A stretch of DNA of 16,881 nucleotides from Schlesneria sp. (GTDB taxonomy: Bacteria; Planctomycetota; Planctomycetia; Planctomycetales; Planctomycetaceae), in contig JANXOO010000522.1 in the NCBI GenBank assembly GCA_025353525.1, forward strand, positions 1-16,881, read 5' to 3'. A program made the translations under genes and the position numbers. Position 1 is the stretch's first letter; every line of letters begins with the position of its first letter. Positions 8,560 through 16,232 of this stretch are shown here, piece after piece. The notes beneath the pieces were generated by a model. That model searched no databases. It saw only the letters and a list, made by a program, of their open reading frames with translations, and had not been told where the DNA came from.

Positions 8560-8573
8560 CTGGTGATCACCAG
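8560..8573. promoter_or_regulatory. Perfect 14-bp palindrome, candidate operator upstream of the efflux genes
   Basis: CTGGTGATCACCAG reads the same on both strands. It ends 3 nt before the GAGGAA ribosome site of the adaptor gene and 15 nt before its ATG. A perfect dyad here fits a TetR- or MarR-type repressor site, a common way to control RND pumps. It could alternatively fold in mRNA next to the ribosome site. A TTGACA hexamer lies 26 nt further upstream (8600-8605), but no matching -10 was found at normal spacing. No regulator gene is present in the window. Confidence 0.45.
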
Positions 8574-8610
8574 CGGCTTCGAAATTAGTGATCTTCTATT
8601 GTCAATGAAT

Positions 8611-8644
8611 CAAAAACAGAAAGTAGACTACACGAGTGTCAGTC
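8611..8644 (-). terminator. Possible intrinsic terminator of glgP
   Basis: Starting in the last codon of glgP, GACT (8644-8641) can pair with AGTC (8629-8626). Inside that, ACA (8639-8637) pairs with TGT (8632-8630) around a CTCG loop, with one bulged G. The stem is followed by the T-rich TACTTTCTGTTTTTG. The U-tract is good but the stem is short and AU-containing, so this is a weak prediction. It would separate the glycogen operon from the efflux genes. Confidence 0.3.
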
Positions 8645-11119
8645 GACAGGACAGGGTACAACGTTCCAGATCTCGGCGGCGTATTCAGAAATCGTTCGAT
8701 CGCTGGAGAACTTTCCAGAACCGGCAATATTCAGGATCGCATGACGAGCCCATTCTAACGAGTTTCCATACTGTTCTCCCAACCGCTGCTGTGCCTGCGC
8801 ATACGATGTCAGATCCGCGAGATGCATGAAGTAATCACCCTTTTCCAGCAGCATTTCGCGAATGGGCAAGAAAATGTCAGGTTCGTCCGGACTGAAGTAA
8901 TTGTCGAAAATCAAGTCCAGTGCCGCACGTGTCTCCGGTTCATTCTCGTAATGCCAGCGAGGGTTGTACGACTCACGGCTGTTGACGACCTGGTGAGCCG
9001 TCAGTCCGAACAGGTAGAAGTTCTCTTCACCGGCCTCTTCAGCCATTTCAATTGTGGCTCCATCGCGAGTTCCAATCGTCAGCGCACCGTTCATCATGAA
9101 CTTCATATTGCCGGTACCACTCGCTTCGAAGCCAGCCGTCGAGATCTGTTCGGAAACATCACTCGCAGGAATCAACCGTTCGGCCAGCGACACGTTGTAA
9201 TTCGGCAGGAACACGACCTTGATTCGTCCGCGACAGACGGGGTCGCTATCAATTGTTCGGCCGACGTTGTTAATTAACTTGATGATCAGTTTTGCCAGTC
9301 GATACGCGGGAGCCGCTTTTCCCGCGAAAAAGAATGTTCGTGGCGGAAGCGACATCGACGGGTTGGCTCGCAACCGGTTGTGCAACACGATGATGTGCAG
9401 CACATTCAGCAACTGCCGCTTGTACTCGTGAATTCGTTTGATCTGGCTGTCGAAGATGGAACCGGGATCGACGACCTGTCCGGTCGTTTCTTTCAACCAT
9501 TTTGCAAACTGTTCCTTCGCAGTCCGTTTGACCTTAAGGAACTCATTCCGGAACGCCGAATCATTCTCCAACGTTCGCAGCTTTTGTAATTCACTGAGAT
9601 CCGTGACCCATTTTTCACCGATCGATTCGGTGATCAACGCGGAAAGATTGCGGTTTGCCGCCAGCAACCAGCGGCGCGGCGTAACGCCGTTGGTCTTGTT
9701 GTTGAATCGTTCGGGGAAGGCCTCGGCAAAGTCACTGACCACTCGAGTCCTCAGCAGTTCCGAATGAATTCGCGCGACGCCATTGGTGCTGTGAGATCCC
9801 ACAATTGCGAGATTGGCCATGCGGATGCAGCGCCCCGAATTCTCTTCAATCAGACTCATCCGCCCCACGCGACTTTCATCGCCCGGATACCGTTGCCGGA
9901 TGTTGTCCAGGAAGCGTCGGTTGATCTCGTAAATGATTTCGAGCAATCGCGGACAGACCAGTTCAAAGAATCGCACTGGCCACTTTTCGAGCGCTTCAGG
10001 TAGCAGGGTATGATTGGTGTATGCCAGTGTCCGAACAGTCAGATCCCACGCCTGGTTCCAGTCGAGCCGGGCCTGATCGAGCAGGATCTGCATCAGTCCA
10101 GCGACTGCCATCGAAGGATGTGTATCGTTCAACTGGATCGCCGCCTTGTCCGCAAGCGTCGCCCAATCGTTGTTGGTGCGCCGGAACCGGGCGATAATAT
10201 CGGCGAGCGAGCAACTCACCAGGAAATACTGCTGGACAAATCGAAGCACCTGCCCGGCCAGCGTGGAATCGTCGGGATAGAGAACGCGAGTCACCGTATC
10301 GGCCACAATACGATCAACGATCGCACCGACAAAGTCTCCTGAATTGAATTCGCCAAAATCGAAGTAGTCGGGTGACGCGGCGCCCCACAGTCGCAGCGTG
10401 TTGACCGTCTGACCTCCATATCCAACGACGGGGCGATCATAAGGTACACCCAATAACTTCGAAGGTTTTCCGGGAACAGCCCGAAGCACACCACAATCCA
10501 GCTGGAACGAACATCCCAGTGGCACTTCGACCGTTTCACCGGACCGCACGATTTCCCAGGGATCAGCCTGAGCCATCCAGTGGTCGGGCTGCTCGACCTG
10601 GTAGCCGTTCTCGATCGATTGACGAAAGATGCCATATTCGTATCGCAGCCCGTATCCCATCGCAGGCATTTGCAGCGTGGCAAGCGAATCGATGAAACAG
10701 GCGGCCAACCGGCCCAAGCCACCGTTCCCCAACCCTGCATCCGGCTCGCATTCGAGCACTTCTTTCCAGTCCTGATGCGGGTCCGACTGAAGGTTCGCTC
10801 GAACGAAAGATTCGACTCTCATGTTGATAATGTTGTTGATCAGCGTCCGCCCGATCAGGAATTCCATCGACAGGTAGTAGACACGCTTGGGGTTTTCACG
10901 ATCGTAGGTCTGTTGAGTCAACAGCCAACGCTGAACCAGCAGATCCCGTACGGATCGCGCGACGGCCTGAAATCGCTCACGCTGAGTCGCCTCTTCCTTT
11001 GCGACGACATGGTCCAGCACAAGATGCCGATCGTAGTGTACGTTCGCGCCCGCGCCACCGAAGTTGATCGGATCGCATTCGTCGGGTTTCAGTTCTTTCC
11101 TGGCGACGGACCTGGACAT
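8639..11119 (-). CDS. glgP: Glycogen/alpha-glucan phosphorylase
   Basis: Phosphorolyses alpha-1,4-glucans to glucose-1-phosphate in the cytoplasm, using pyridoxal phosphate. From the ATG at 11119 the protein is 826 aa, the usual phosphorylase size. Family blocks appear in order: RVYYLSMEFLIGR (79-91), the glycine-rich DAGLGNGGLGRLAACFIDS (127-145), QLNDTHPSMAV (329-339), NNKTNGVTPRRW (473-484) and KRIHEYKRQLLN (561-572). EASGTGNMKFMMNGALTIGT (665-684) contains the PLP-binding K673. The mammalian Ser14 regulatory segment is absent. An open frame extends 111 codons further upstream but overlaps the dehydrogenase gene and has no phosphorylase-like residues. The GAGGAG ribosome site fixes the start at 11119. 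It is the fourth gene of the glgX cluster, 64 nt after the dehydrogenase stop. Confidence 0.96.
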   Translation of the reverse strand: MSRSVARKELKPDECDPINFGGAGANVHYDRHLVLDHVVAKEEATQRERFQAVARSVRDLLVQRWLLTQQTYDRENPKRVYYLSMEFLIGRTLINNIINMRVESFVRANLQSDPHQDWKEVLECEPDAGLGNGGLGRLAACFIDSLATLQMPAMGYGLRYEYGIFRQSIENGYQVEQPDHWMAQADPWEIVRSGETVEVPLGCSFQLDCGVLRAVPGKPSKLLGVPYDRPVVGYGGQTVNTLRLWGAASPDYFDFGEFNSGDFVGAIVDRIVADTVTRVLYPDDSTLAGQVLRFVQQYFLVSCSLADIIARFRRTNNDWATLADKAAIQLNDTHPSMAVAGLMQILLDQARLDWNQAWDLTVRTLAYTNHTLLPEALEKWPVRFFELVCPRLLEIIYEINRRFLDNIRQRYPGDESRVGRMSLIEENSGRCIRMANLAIVGSHSTNGVARIHSELLRTRVVSDFAEAFPERFNNKTNGVTPRRWLLAANRNLSALITESIGEKWVTDLSELQKLRTLENDSAFRNEFLKVKRTAKEQFAKWLKETTGQVVDPGSIFDSQIKRIHEYKRQLLNVLHIIVLHNRLRANPSMSLPPRTFFFAGKAAPAYRLAKLIIKLINNVGRTIDSDPVCRGRIKVVFLPNYNVSLAERLIPASDVSEQISTAGFEASGTGNMKFMMNGALTIGTRDGATIEMAEEAGEENFYLFGLTAHQVVNSRESYNPRWHYENEPETRAALDLIFDNYFSPDEPDIFLPIREMLLEKGDYFMHLADLTSYAQAQQRLGEQYGNSLEWARHAILNIAGSGKFSSDRTISEYAAEIWNVVPCPVD

Positions 11120-11126
11120 CTTTCTG

Positions 11127-11132
11127 CTCCTC
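11127..11132 (-). promoter_or_regulatory. Ribosome binding site deciding the glgP start
   Basis: GAGGAG on the minus strand, 7 nt (CAGAAAG) before the ATG at 11119-11117. It lies in the short spacer after the dehydrogenase gene. It excludes the longer frame that begins at 11452 inside that gene. Confidence 0.8.
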
Positions 11133-11183
11133 GAATCTGCTTTCGCTCGAACGGAATTGACGCTTATACGGCGACTTGATCGC

Positions 11184-12236
11184 TCAGTCGCGGAAGCAAT
11201 TAACCAAACGTGGATCGTCGTCAAGGAACCTTTCAGCGTCCTGAATCGCGCCGTTGCGCGAAAGAATCGTGTAGAAGTTTTCCTTGACCGTAGGTGCAGC
11301 TCGAATGGCTGATTTCCAATCTTCCCGTGAAAACGGATTTTCTGCAATCGTCGGCCAGAACCCGGTCGCATCAAAAAGCGCTGCGATGATGTCGGTGTTG
11401 AAACCCTGAAGACGGCTGACGAGATATGTGGCGATTCCGACTTGCAGGCCATGCAATCGCGGTTCGGCCGTAATCGTGTCTAACGCATGAGAAATCAGAT
11501 GTTCGCTGCCGCTTGCCGGACGCGACGATCCACAGATTTCCATCGCCATTCCGTTCAACAGCAGCGACGTTGCCAGCAGGCGAATCCCCTGAAGATCGAA
11601 GTCGGGATGGTTGAGATAAGAATGGATTGATCCATCGGACAAAAGCGCGGCGAAGTCGTTGACCGGTTCGCCCGTTTCATGAAATGCCAGCTTCCAGTCT
11701 CGAACCGCGGTGAATTTGGCCACCAGATCACCGACTCCGGATAACGTCAGAATTCGCGGTGCGTTCAGACAGACTGCAGTGTCGATGATGACTCCGTACG
11801 GGATCGCGGCAGGGAACGAACGACGCCGGCCACGAATTGTCAGGCTCGATTGAGGGCTGCAAATCCCGTCGTTGGAAAGTGAGGTCGGAACCGAGTAATA
11901 CGGCAACCGGCTAAGAAATCCGACGTACTTGGCCATGTCCAGCGCTTTGCCGCCGCCGACTCCAACAAGGGCACTCAGGTTGCCCGGCAAATCGGCCAGT
12001 AACTGTGCCGCCAACTCGATTTGATTGTCCGCAACTTCAATCCACGCGGCAATGCTGACCTCATGTTCTTTCAGGCTGGTCGCCACACGGTCCAGGATCT
12101 GCGACTGCAGTGATTTGCTGACCAGGACCGCAACGTTGTGCCGCTTGTCGCGGCTCAGGTACAGCCCCACTCGGTCGAGCGCCCCTTCCTTCACCCGAAC
12201 CAGCGTCGGGATCGAGATCTGAGTTGAGCGAATCAT
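11184..12236 (-). CDS. sn-Glycerol-1-phosphate dehydrogenase family enzyme (EgsA/AraM-like, Fe/Zn alcohol dehydrogenase fold)
   Basis: The family reduces dihydroxyacetone phosphate to sn-glycerol-1-phosphate with NAD(P)H and a divalent metal. In archaea this builds the lipid backbone; in Bacillus AraM it serves heptaprenylglyceryl phosphate. The 350-aa protein has the nucleotide loop GVGGGKALDMAKY (92-104) and PTSLSNDGICSPQSSL (117-132), which resembles the G1PDH PTxxSxDGxxSP block. SGVGDLVAKFTAVRDWKLA (166-184) supplies D170, SGSEHLISHALD (242-253) supplies H246, and LHGLQVGI (261-268) supplies H262; these match the expected metal ligands. The start ATG at 12236 lies one nucleotide after the phosphatase stop, with AAGGGG 7 nt upstream, so translation is probably coupled. 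Its place between glgX and glgP is unusual. Related sugar-phosphate dehydrogenase or dehydroquinate-synthase-like activities cannot be excluded. Confidence 0.82.
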   Translation of the reverse strand: MIRSTQISIPTLVRVKEGALDRVGLYLSRDKRHNVAVLVSKSLQSQILDRVATSLKEHEVSIAAWIEVADNQIELAAQLLADLPGNLSALVGVGGGKALDMAKYVGFLSRLPYYSVPTSLSNDGICSPQSSLTIRGRRRSFPAAIPYGVIIDTAVCLNAPRILTLSGVGDLVAKFTAVRDWKLAFHETGEPVNDFAALLSDGSIHSYLNHPDFDLQGIRLLATSLLLNGMAMEICGSSRPASGSEHLISHALDTITAEPRLHGLQVGIATYLVSRLQGFNTDIIAALFDATGFWPTIAENPFSREDWKSAIRAAPTVKENFYTILSRNGAIQDAERFLDDDPRLVNCFRD

Positions 12237-12237
12237 G

Positions 12238-12915
12238 TCAGTACCCCTTTTTTGTCAAGTAGACTGCGATGTCCGACCAGATTTCAAATGGAGTGAACGG
12301 CAATCGTTCTTCAGACAACACCTGGGCCAGATCACCACGGGCAAACCGAAGCTCGTCCCGCACCAGACGAGCAGGCTCGACATCCGGAAACCCGTCCCCG
12401 GCAAATGCCACCGTGAACCCTTCGTTCAGGTAATGTTGTACAATGGCGGCCTTGTCCACTCCCAGGTTGGCCGACCAGAACGGTGATTGGACCGGCATCG
12501 ACATCAACAGGCCTTTTCCCGCTTCAAATCGGCCGAGATTAGAATGAACATCTAATTCGACACCGGCAGATTTCAGCAATTGATCGATGTACCAGCCGCA
12601 ACCGGCCGAAGTCACCACCACTCGCCACCCGGCCTTTCGCAGCGATTCAATCGAGGCAGAAAGCTTCGGATCAAGTTCCATCCGATCGACAACGGCCAGG
12701 ACCTCTTCTTCGGGTGCACGAATGGCCGCGAAGTACAATCGCAGCGCCTCGAAATGAGTGATTGCACCCGCTCGATATTGTTCCCAATAGTCGGGCAGAT
12801 CGGCGGGCAACAACGATTCGATCGCCAACTGATAGAAATCGTTTCGCGTCATCGTCCCGTCAAAGTCGCTGACCAGGACGCCGCGATGTAGAATGTGTTC
12901 CTGTGAATGTGCCAT
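12238..12915 (-). CDS. MtnX-like HAD-IB family phosphatase
   Basis: Cytoplasmic small-molecule phosphatase of the HAD superfamily, 225 aa. Motif I, VSDFDGTMTRND, places the nucleophile at D17 and the acid/base at D19. Motif II is VVTSAGCGWY with S103. Motif III is K155 in GVDKAAIV. Motif IV is FAGDGFPDVEPARLV with D174 and D178. The motif II and IV wording is closest to the MtnX/SerB-like HAD-IB group. True MtnX acts in methionine salvage, but no mtn gene is nearby and the neighbours are glycogen and glycerol-phosphate enzymes. A different sugar- or polyol-phosphate substrate is therefore more likely, and sn-glycerol-1-phosphate is the obvious candidate from the adjacent gene. The ribosome site AAAGGA lies inside the end of glgX, whose stop is 6 nt upstream. 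Confidence 0.82.
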   Translation of the reverse strand: MAHSQEHILHRGVLVSDFDGTMTRNDFYQLAIESLLPADLPDYWEQYRAGAITHFEALRLYFAAIRAPEEEVLAVVDRMELDPKLSASIESLRKAGWRVVVTSAGCGWYIDQLLKSAGVELDVHSNLGRFEAGKGLLMSMPVQSPFWSANLGVDKAAIVQHYLNEGFTVAFAGDGFPDVEPARLVRDELRFARGDLAQVLSEERLPFTPFEIWSDIAVYLTKKGY

Positions 12916-12921
12916 TCGAGT

Positions 12922-14985
12922 CTATCCTTTGCCGTTTGAAAACAGCATCACAACCGTCCGTCCTGCAACTCGGTAGGTCGGGCCAATCACTGTGGGAGCG
13001 ATTTCCCATGGTACAATATCATTTGGCGAATCAAGCGAAGTGTCGATCCATCTCCGCCAGGCGATGCCACCTGAATTCGGCAAATCGAATTCCAGCGATT
13101 CCCAATACGCATTCGTGATGAAGAAGAATCGTTCACCCGATTGCGCCAGAACAGCTTCAAATGCCACACTGTGCGAATTGTCGCTCCAGTTTGGCTGATT
13201 CAGTCTCACACCGTGCCACGTTTTCTCGGCGTCGCTCAGAAGGTCATTCAGAGTGGTTCGCCGACGTTCGTGTTCCACCGTTCGAGTTCCCCGGCGAGCA
13301 CACATCAGGCTGACGAAGCGATTCAGATCGGAGTGGTTCTGTAACAATGTCCAGTCAAACCAACTGATCTCGTTGTCCTGACAATAGGCGTTATTGTTGC
13401 CCCTTTGTGTCCGCCGGACTTCGTCGCCCATCGAGATCATCGGCATGCCCAGCGACAACAGCGTGGCGGTCAGAAAGTTTTTAACCTGCCGATTTCGCAG
13501 CGATTCGATCGTGGGATCGTCCGTTGGGCCTTCGATTCCACAGTTCCAACTGCGGTTGTCGTTGGCGCCGTCGCGGTTGTCTTCGCCATTCGCCTCGTTG
13601 TGTTTCTGGTTGTACGAGACCAGATCATTCAGTGTAAATCCGTCGTGACACGTCACAAAGTTCACACTTTGTTCTACTTCACGACCCTTGTGACCATAGA
13701 TTTCGGGACTGCCGACGATCCGGTCCGCAAACCGCCGAGCCGATCCCGGTTCGGCCCGAAAGTAGTCCCGTACGTCGTCTCGGAATCGGCCGTTCCATTC
13801 CTTCCACGCATCCCCAATGAAGCTGCCGACCTGGTACAGCCCGGCGGCGTCCCAGGCTTCCGCCAGCAGCTTGGTCCCGGCAAGGCCCGGATCCGATTCG
13901 ATGTCCCACAAAACCGGTGGGTTCGGCAGCGGATTGCCCGATCCGTCTCGCGAAAGGATCGATGCAAGATCGAATCGAAACCCGTCCACGTGCATTTCGT
14001 CGACCCAATACCGCAGACTATCGACAATCATCCGCCGCACGATCGGATGATTGGCGTTCAGCGTGTTGCCACAACCGGTGTAGTTGGCGTACCGCGAACC
14101 GCCATCTTCCAGCAGGTAGTAGGTTGGGTTATCAATCCCGCGAAAACACAGTGTCGCGCCATGTTCGTTCCCTTCTGCCGTATGATTGAAGACGACATCC
14201 AGAATCACTTCGATCCCCGCGCGGTGTAACGCCTTGACCATATCACGAAACTCGCGAATTGGCCCGAGCGGATCCTGCCGTGAACTGTAAGCCTGGTGCG
14301 GGGCAAAAAATGAAATCGGCGAATAGCCCCAGTAGTTAACTTTTCCTGGCGGACAATCCTGGGAATCAAACTGAAACACCGGAAGTAACTCGACTGCCGT
14401 GATCCCCAACTTCTGAAGGTAAGGAATCTTCTCAATCAACCCTGCGTAGGTTCCTCGAATCTGCTCGTCGAGCCCCGAACTTGGATCACGCGTGAATCCG
14501 CGCACGTGCATCTCGTAGATAATCGTCTGAGCCGATGGCCGACGTAACGGCAGATCGCCTTCCCAGTCGTAGTCTTTTGGATCGATGACGACACTTTTCA
14601 TCGCAGTCGAGCAGTTGTCACCTGCTTTGCTGGCGTCCTGGCGGGAATAGGTCGTCGGGACGACCACACCGCGACCATAAGGGTCGAGCAGGATCTTGTC
14701 CGAAGCAAACCGCAACCCGCGTGAAGGATCGGGATTTCCCTGGACGCGATAGCCGTAAAGCTGTCCTGGCCGCACACCGGGCACAAACAGATGCCAATAG
14801 TAATAAGTACGATGGGTCGCAGGATCGAGTCGAAACACGCGGGATGGCGTCGGATCGTCCTGGCGATCAAAGAACACCAGCTCAACACCGACGGCCGTGC
14901 GCGAAAATATACCGAAATTGGCACCACCATCCACCATCGAAGCACCCAAAGGCGCGGTACTTCCGACATTCAAAAGAGAAGTCAT
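12922..14985 (-). CDS. glgX: Glycogen debranching enzyme, GlgX type (GH13)
   Basis: Hydrolyses alpha-1,6 branch points of glycogen limit dextrins, the partner reaction to phosphorylase. The 687-aa protein starts with a CBM48-like beta domain (about 10-105; GASMVDGGANFGIFSRTA). The GH13 barrel begins at about residue 155 (IIYEMHVRGFTR). Conserved regions are DVVFNHTAEG (263-272), DGFRFDLAS (334-342, nucleophile D339), LLAEAWDAAG (373-382, acid/base E376) and VTCHDGFTLNDLVSYNQKHN (444-463, D448). This last block is typical of GlgX/isoamylase enzymes. A C-terminal beta domain closes the protein. All catalytic residues are present. It appears to be the first gene of the glgX-phosphatase-dehydrogenase-glgP cluster. 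The start at ATG 14985 has AGG 10 nt upstream. A possible promoter lies at 15040-15069. Confidence 0.95.
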   Translation of the reverse strand: MTSLLNVGSTAPLGASMVDGGANFGIFSRTAVGVELVFFDRQDDPTPSRVFRLDPATHRTYYYWHLFVPGVRPGQLYGYRVQGNPDPSRGLRFASDKILLDPYGRGVVVPTTYSRQDASKAGDNCSTAMKSVVIDPKDYDWEGDLPLRRPSAQTIIYEMHVRGFTRDPSSGLDEQIRGTYAGLIEKIPYLQKLGITAVELLPVFQFDSQDCPPGKVNYWGYSPISFFAPHQAYSSRQDPLGPIREFRDMVKALHRAGIEVILDVVFNHTAEGNEHGATLCFRGIDNPTYYLLEDGGSRYANYTGCGNTLNANHPIVRRMIVDSLRYWVDEMHVDGFRFDLASILSRDGSGNPLPNPPVLWDIESDPGLAGTKLLAEAWDAAGLYQVGSFIGDAWKEWNGRFRDDVRDYFRAEPGSARRFADRIVGSPEIYGHKGREVEQSVNFVTCHDGFTLNDLVSYNQKHNEANGEDNRDGANDNRSWNCGIEGPTDDPTIESLRNRQVKNFLTATLLSLGMPMISMGDEVRRTQRGNNNAYCQDNEISWFDWTLLQNHSDLNRFVSLMCARRGTRTVEHERRRTTLNDLLSDAEKTWHGVRLNQPNWSDNSHSVAFEAVLAQSGERFFFITNAYWESLEFDLPNSGGIAWRRWIDTSLDSPNDIVPWEIAPTVIGPTYRVAGRTVVMLFSNGKG

Positions 14986-15039
14986 ACGGCATTTACCTGA
15001 CTAAGACCCTGGATCGCAAAATGGTAATTAATGCAGTTA

Positions 15040-15069
15040 GTTATCATGCGAAGAGCGTCACCAGTTCAA
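15040..15069 (-). promoter_or_regulatory. Possible sigma70-type promoter of the glycogen cluster
   Basis: On the minus strand TTGAAC (15069-15064) and GATAAC (15045-15040) are separated by 18 nt, each matching four of six consensus bases. The start of glgX is 55 nt downstream. It is placed sensibly at the head of the cluster, in the 157-nt gap after the CBS-like gene. Planctomycete promoters are poorly predicted by the E. coli consensus, so this is tentative. Confidence 0.28.
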
Positions 15070-15142
15070 AGGGACATATGGACCGAATTCAAGACGAAGA
15101 ATCGTGAGCTGTCCGTTGCATTTGTCGAAGCTGGCGGCGTTC

Positions 15143-15946
15143 TCACGACGCTCCCAATTGTGCTGGAGGCGCGGGCTCGCTCGCGGCCGATGCCCCGAGC
15201 ACGGTGCGATGCAGATTCGAGGCCAGGTCATGGATCACTTCCCAGTCACTGGCGATGTCCTGCGAATGGGCGAGGTTGTTGCGCAAATCTTGTAGCGCCG
15301 CCACGAACTTCTCGACTCCGGTGCGCGATCCGAACCGTGTTCGCTGACGCAACGATTCGTCGCGGGCGACGATCCTGCCCTTATCAGCGAATTGTAGACA
15401 TTCCAGCAGACTTGGATGCTGGCCTCGGCGGCGACGTTCATTTTGGAGGTCGTGAGCCTGTTGAAGACGTCCGGGTGACAGAAATTGCTGCCACGCTCCA
15501 TGTGAGTAAAGTTCGTCGATCAGGCGAGTGACTCGCAATTCGATAATCGTCACCAGACCGAACAGCCACATCCGCATCGCAGGCTTTTGCAGATCGCTAC
15601 GACGAACAATGCCGCTCACCTGGCCAAAGCTCCGCACGAACAGGCAGGGTGCCGATAACAACCTCTCCACGACCTGATTGAGCGAAGCCGAGTCTGCGAC
15701 GATCATCTCGGGTTCAAACGAGTGGCAAGGTACCGCTATATGGTCCCCGGCGACGTCGTCGCTCGTCAACCAGCCAGCGATCGCACCCAACCTTCGAACA
15801 CCCGCAAACTTCATTTGCTGAGCCTCCATTGCAGCGCGAATCGTCGGCAGAGGCATGGTCTCATCGAAGGACATCAACGACTCTGCAAGGTTGCGGGCCG
15901 TGAAGCCATTCAGGAACAGATCGAGCTCGTCATCAGCCTCGCTCAC
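15143..15946 (-). CDS. CBS-domain-like protein with C-terminal HEPN-like R-x4-H motif
   Basis: The 267-aa soluble protein has no signal peptide. Residues 30-120 resemble a CBS pair: a first half with VRRLGAIAGWL, then an ADSASLNQVVERLLSAPCLFV helix-strand, and GQVSGIVRRSDLQKP (108-122), which is the usual end of a CBS motif. A helical linker with a long hydrophobic run (MWLFGLVTIIELRVTRLI, 126-143) follows, then a charged helical C-terminal half with LLECLQFADKGRIV (180-193). LQDLRNNLAHSQDI (218-231) contains R222-x4-H227, the pattern of HEPN-fold ribonucleases and nucleotide-binding helical domains. The start is a GTG at 15946, with GAGG 5 nt upstream. It lies 157 nt upstream of glgX on the same strand. 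CBS domains often bind adenine nucleotides, so an energy-sensing role is possible but not shown. No toxin or antitoxin partner is next to it. Confidence 0.7.
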   Translation of the reverse strand: MSEADDELDLFLNGFTARNLAESLMSFDETMPLPTIRAAMEAQQMKFAGVRRLGAIAGWLTSDDVAGDHIAVPCHSFEPEMIVADSASLNQVVERLLSAPCLFVRSFGQVSGIVRRSDLQKPAMRMWLFGLVTIIELRVTRLIDELYSHGAWQQFLSPGRLQQAHDLQNERRRRGQHPSLLECLQFADKGRIVARDESLRQRTRFGSRTGVEKFVAALQDLRNNLAHSQDIASDWEVIHDLASNLHRTVLGASAASEPAPPAQLGAS

Positions 15947-16232
15947 AGCGACCTCAATTTGAACAGTCGTCGTATATATTGTGCGATCATCACTTCATCG
16001 GTTTGAAAAATCCCCGCAACGAATCGAACATCGGCGGGAGTGAATCGAGGGCCGACACGTCGAAGCGCGCGAACTCTGTCAACATCGAAAGTGACTCACG
16101 ACCAATCGACTCGCAGAATCATTGTGTGGTAGTCACAACGAAGCCAATTGTATCACCGGTTTCAAATCGGTCGGCAGAGTGTCGAACCGGACTCTCCTGG
16201 AACAACGATGCGGTTCCAACTTGCGGTCCGAT
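15947..16232. other. 286-bp intergenic region without a recognisable gene
   Basis: No supportable ORF or RNA gene is seen. On the minus strand an AT-rich ACAATATATACG stretch (about 15968-15982) lies roughly 25-35 nt before the GTG of the CBS-like gene and could include a -10 element, without a convincing -35. TTGTG (16122-16126) and CACAA (16134-16138) form a small inverted repeat. This region probably holds the end of the TPR gene's transcript and the promoter of the CBS-like gene. Confidence 0.4.

Noticed and set aside
11120..11452. 111-codon N-terminal extension of the glycogen phosphorylase frame
   Set aside because: It overlaps the dehydrogenase gene in another frame, has an Arg/Ser-rich composition typical of an out-of-frame shadow, and is superseded by an ATG with a GAGGAG ribosome site at 11119.
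12243..12254. A AAA AAG heptamer in frame near the end of the phosphatase gene, like the dnaX frameshift site
   Set aside because: A -1 shift would add only about two residues before a TGA overlapping the next gene's ATG, and no stimulatory stem follows. The tract is better explained as the downstream gene's ribosome site.
12238..12915. Phosphatase as genuine MtnX of methionine salvage
   Set aside because: No other methionine-salvage gene is nearby; the family is broad and the context is glycogen and glycerol-phosphate metabolism.
13405..14229. 274-aa plus-strand ORF inside glgX
   Set aside because: Fully antisense to a gene with all GH13 catalytic motifs; the translation has no recognisable domain.
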